Below, one piece after another: positions 4,850-6,595 of a stretch of DNA of 6,595 bases. The DNA comes from an uncultured Erysipelotrichaceae bacterium (GTDB lineage: Bacteria; Bacillota_I; Bacilli_A; Erysipelotrichales; Erysipelotrichaceae). Made by a program: the position numbers and the translations under genes. The first letter of the stretch is position 1. Each line of letters opens with the position of its first letter. The stretch covers positions 1 to 6,595 of the forward strand of contig CANPNQ010000059.1 of NCBI GenBank assembly GCA_947575425.1, read 5' to 3'. The notes beneath the pieces were generated by a model. The model saw nothing but the letters and a program-made list of their open reading frames with translations, was not told the origin of the DNA and searched no databases.

Positions 4850-6199
4850 TTACTTATCTGACATCAACTGCTTTGCATACTTCCAAGCCAATATACGAAA
4901 GGCGGATTGATCCAGCTGTTCTTCTTTTAAGGTTCCGTTTTCTATCGCCGTCTGGATGGAATCAAAGCACTGTACATAATCCGTAGTGATGATCAGATCA
5001 TTTCCAGCTATCATCGCCTTGCCGCCGATGTCGCTCACATTGTCCAATGCATCCATGGCAATATCATCGGTAATGATCACGCCGCTAAAGCCAAGCTCCT
5101 CACGTAAAAAGCGGTGTACCTCGAGAGAAAGCGAGGCAGGATTTGAATCATCCATACTGCTTACCACATTATGCGATACAAGAATCGCTTCCCCTCCTGA
5201 CGTAATGCCTGCTTCAAAGGGTGGGATATCGTACTGTAACAAGTCCTCATAGCTGCGTACATCATAGCCTTCGCCAACATGCGTGTCCGCATTGTTTCCA
5301 TAGCCGGGAAAATGCTTCATCGTATAGGAAACACTCGTTCCCTTGCTTGCCTGTATCACAGTTTTTGCATACTCACAGGTCAGCGACGTATTTTGCTTCA
5401 GCGTGCGTTCATACATATAATCTGAGGCACTCGTCGCAACATCTACCACCGGAGCCAAATTCAGATTTAATCCCAAATTGCTCAAAAAGGCGCTTTTCTC
5501 TATCGTATCTTCATAAATAAGCTCCATGCCTCCAGCCTCATAAAGAGCGGAAGGACTTAAAAATCCGCTTTCCCTTAAATGAGGTTGACTGCTTGCCCGT
5601 ACAACGATTCCCCCCTCCTCATCAATCGCTGTTAAAAGTGGGGTGGCAGAAGCATCTTGTACTGCTTGGATCATTGTCTTTACTTCCTGTTCACTCTTGG
5701 ATTGAAAATCCTTAGCGAAAAACAGATAACCGCCCAGATGATAGTCACGCAGCGCGCGAATCGCATCGCCATCCGGATATCGCACCAATAAAACCTGTCC
5801 GATTTTTTCCTCTAAACTCATTTCCTTTAATTTGCGATAAGCAGGCTTGTAATATGCGGCAAATATACCATCATCCATCCATTCCTCAGGGACATCATCC
5901 CATCTTCCTGTATATTCATAATAGACGATTTGGCATGGCTGATTTGTCTGTTCATCCTCTGGTGTATACCAAGCATCTACGCTGTCATCCCTGTGAAAAG
6001 AGGCATTTGCTACATGACAGGACCACACGCTTCCTTCTCCATCTTGCAGGGTCAGATTCTCTTCGCTATATTGCCTGACAACACCGGAAAATCGCTCCAT
6101 CATTGCAGGTTCTACCTCTTCATAACCTATCATCCATGAAGCAGCTCCTATGATTCCGATCAAGACCATAATCCCCAAGATCCATCTGCCTTTTTTCAT
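4850..6199 (-). CDS. Membrane-anchored glycoside hydrolase family 3 protein, NagZ-like beta-N-acetylhexosaminidase
   Basis: A 449-residue protein counted from the ATG at 6199. Residues 1-5 are basic, residues 7-25 form a hydrophobic signal anchor, residues 37-100 form a small beta-rich region ending IVYYEYTGRW (OB-like, inferred), and the GH3 TIM-barrel begins at MSLEEKIGQVLLVRYPDG (127-144). The NagZ hallmark KHFPGYGNNADTH starts at K295 with the acid/base pair D305 and H307. The likely nucleophile is D378 in ITDDIAMD. The D-x-H dyad is typical of beta-N-acetylhexosaminidases as opposed to GH3 beta-glucosidases. The likely reaction is release of GlcNAc from muropeptides or wall fragments outside the membrane, for turnover or recycling. 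No second GH3 C-terminal domain is present, as usual for NagZ. The N-terminal domain may bind wall polymer. It stands alone, convergent with proC. Confidence 0.92.
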   Translation of the reverse strand: MKKGRWILGIMVLIGIIGAASWMIGYEEVEPAMMERFSGVVRQYSEENLTLQDGEGSVWSCHVANASFHRDDSVDAWYTPEDEQTNQPCQIVYYEYTGRWDDVPEEWMDDGIFAAYYKPAYRKLKEMSLEEKIGQVLLVRYPDGDAIRALRDYHLGGYLFFAKDFQSKSEQEVKTMIQAVQDASATPLLTAIDEEGGIVVRASSQPHLRESGFLSPSALYEAGGMELIYEDTIEKSAFLSNLGLNLNLAPVVDVATSASDYMYERTLKQNTSLTCEYAKTVIQASKGTSVSYTMKHFPGYGNNADTHVGEGYDVRSYEDLLQYDIPPFEAGITSGGEAILVSHNVVSSMDDSNPASLSLEVHRFLREELGFSGVIITDDIAMDALDNVSDIGGKAMIAGNDLIITTDYVQCFDSIQTAIENGTLKEEQLDQSAFRILAWKYAKQLMSDK

Positions 6200-6204
6200 C
6201 ACAT

Positions 6205-6210
6205 CACCTT
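6205..6210 (-). promoter_or_regulatory. Ribosome binding site that sets the GH3 start
   Basis: AAGGTG on the minus strand lies 5 bases before the ATG at 6199 (7 bases from the AAGG core). An in-frame GTG at 6202 extends the frame by one codon but would be only 2 bases from this site, so the ATG is preferred. Confidence 0.65.
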
Positions 6211-6232
6211 ATCCAAAGTTTATTTTCCTCAT

Positions 6233-6260
6233 AATATAAATATACAATAAAATCGTTCAA
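6233..6260 (-). promoter_or_regulatory. Probable promoter of the GH3 gene
   Basis: On the minus strand TTGAAC (6260-6255) is followed by 16 bases and TATATT (6238-6233), in an AT-rich stretch. Expected transcription start is near 6226, giving a leader of about 27 bases. An alternative -10, TATTAT, lies two bases further on. Confidence 0.5.
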
Positions 6261-6274
6261 AAAGATACCATTAC

Positions 6275-6290
6275 TTTACGTCAATGTAAA
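6275..6290. promoter_or_regulatory. Operator-like inverted repeat upstream of the GH3 promoter
   Basis: TTTAC (6275-6279) and GTAAA (6286-6290) are perfect inverted arms around six bases. The site is 15 bases upstream of the GH3 -35, a position suited to an activator or an upstream repressor site. The binding protein is not known, and short AT-rich palindromes also arise by chance. Confidence 0.35.
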
Positions 6291-6402
6291 AAAGCAGCAT
6301 GGATTCCTTCCCTTTCCTATCCATTTTCCATCCAGCATATCATTGTCTTTGATCTGCTTTACACAGCCTTCCTTCGATTCGATTTTTCTCTTCTGCATTT
6401 CA

Positions 6403-6431
6403 TGGACGGGGTGATGATTCTATGCTATACT
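6403..6431 (+). promoter_or_regulatory. Extended -10 promoter of the dCMP deaminase gene
   Basis: TATACT (6426-6431) is preceded by the TGn extension (6423-6425). TGGACG (6403-6408), 17 bases upstream, matches four of six -35 bases. Transcription would start near 6438, leaving a short leader with AAGGAG (6441-6446), 8 bases from the ATG. Confidence 0.65.
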
Positions 6432-6454
6432 AATGAAACAAAGGAGTAAATATT

Positions 6455-6595
6455 ATGGAAAAACAAAATAAAGAAAGAAAAGATTATCTTGCGTGGGATG
6501 ATTATTTCATGGCAATCGCAAAGCTGACTGCCAAACGCAGTAAGGATCCCAGTACACAGGTGGGAGCCTGCATCGTCGGCAGCGACAATCGGATC
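6455..6595 (+). CDS. Deoxycytidylate (dCMP) deaminase, N-terminal part
   Basis: Forty-seven codons from an ATG to the right edge, with AAGGAG 8 bases upstream. The protein begins with a charged lead, then [22 protein letters not shown] (11-32) and STQVGACIV (33-41), a very recognisable start of the zinc-dependent dCMP deaminase (ComEB-type) cytidine deaminase fold. The zinc-binding HAE and PCxxC motifs would lie beyond the edge and cannot be checked. The enzyme converts dCMP to dUMP for dTTP synthesis in the cytoplasm. In many Bacillota it is annotated comEB, but only the deaminase role is supported. It has its own promoter, divergent from the GH3 gene. Confidence 0.92.
   Translation, partial: MEKQNKERKDYLAWDDYFMAIAKLTAKRSKDPSTQVGACIVGSDNRI

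Noticed and set aside
5854..6139. Plus-strand frames antisense to the GH3 N-terminal region
   Set aside because: No ribosome binding sites or recognisable protein features; the minus-strand frame has an anchor and full GH3 motifs.
6291..6402. Pyrimidine-rich spacer between the GH3 gene and dCMP deaminase examined for an RNA gene or small frame
   Set aside because: No stable hairpin followed by T residues, no tRNA-like fold, and only a chance 17-codon minus-strand frame.

Overview
The window looks like chromosomal DNA of a low-to-moderate GC Bacillota. The evidence is strong purine-rich ribosome binding sites (AAGGAG, GAGG), sigma-A-type promoters close to consensus, an HxlR regulator next to a flavin reductase, and a single-pass membrane GH3 enzyme and deacetylase of the Gram-positive cell-wall type. 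A gut Erysipelotrichia or Clostridia relative would fit, but this is inference from overall feel, not from a marker gene. No mobile element, CRISPR array, tRNA or rRNA was seen.

Left part (1-1747): two minus-strand genes, an HxlR-family regulator followed by a gene cut by the left edge, form a tight operon. The cut gene resembles a metallopeptidase that has lost its catalytic glutamate. Divergent from them is a flavin reductase-like (FMN-binding) protein. The short divergent region holds a perfect TTGACA-17-TATAAT promoter for the regulator. A second TATAAT for the reductase overlaps it on the other strand. A palindromic GTACC/GGTAC site lies where a repressor could block both promoters.

Middle (1748-4772): a hairpin-rich spacer with a two-way terminator separates the reductase from a convergent, membrane-anchored NodB/CE4 polysaccharide deacetylase. 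Divergent from the deacetylase is a two-gene operon with a 4-base overlap: a beta-hydroxyacid dehydrogenase and pyrroline-5-carboxylate reductase (proC). It ends in a strong hairpin terminator.

Right part (4773-6595): a convergent membrane-anchored GH3 (NagZ-like) beta-N-acetylhexosaminidase with a small extra N-terminal domain, then a divergent deoxycytidylate deaminase cut by the right edge.

The deacetylase and the GH3 enzyme probably both act on peptidoglycan outside the membrane. proC serves proline synthesis, and dCMP deaminase serves dTTP precursor supply. The genes look like ordinary housekeeping and accessory chromosome content. I did not find a convincing new multi-gene system. The most unusual items are the degenerate peptidase co-expressed with the HxlR regulator and the overlapping promoter/operator architecture beside it.
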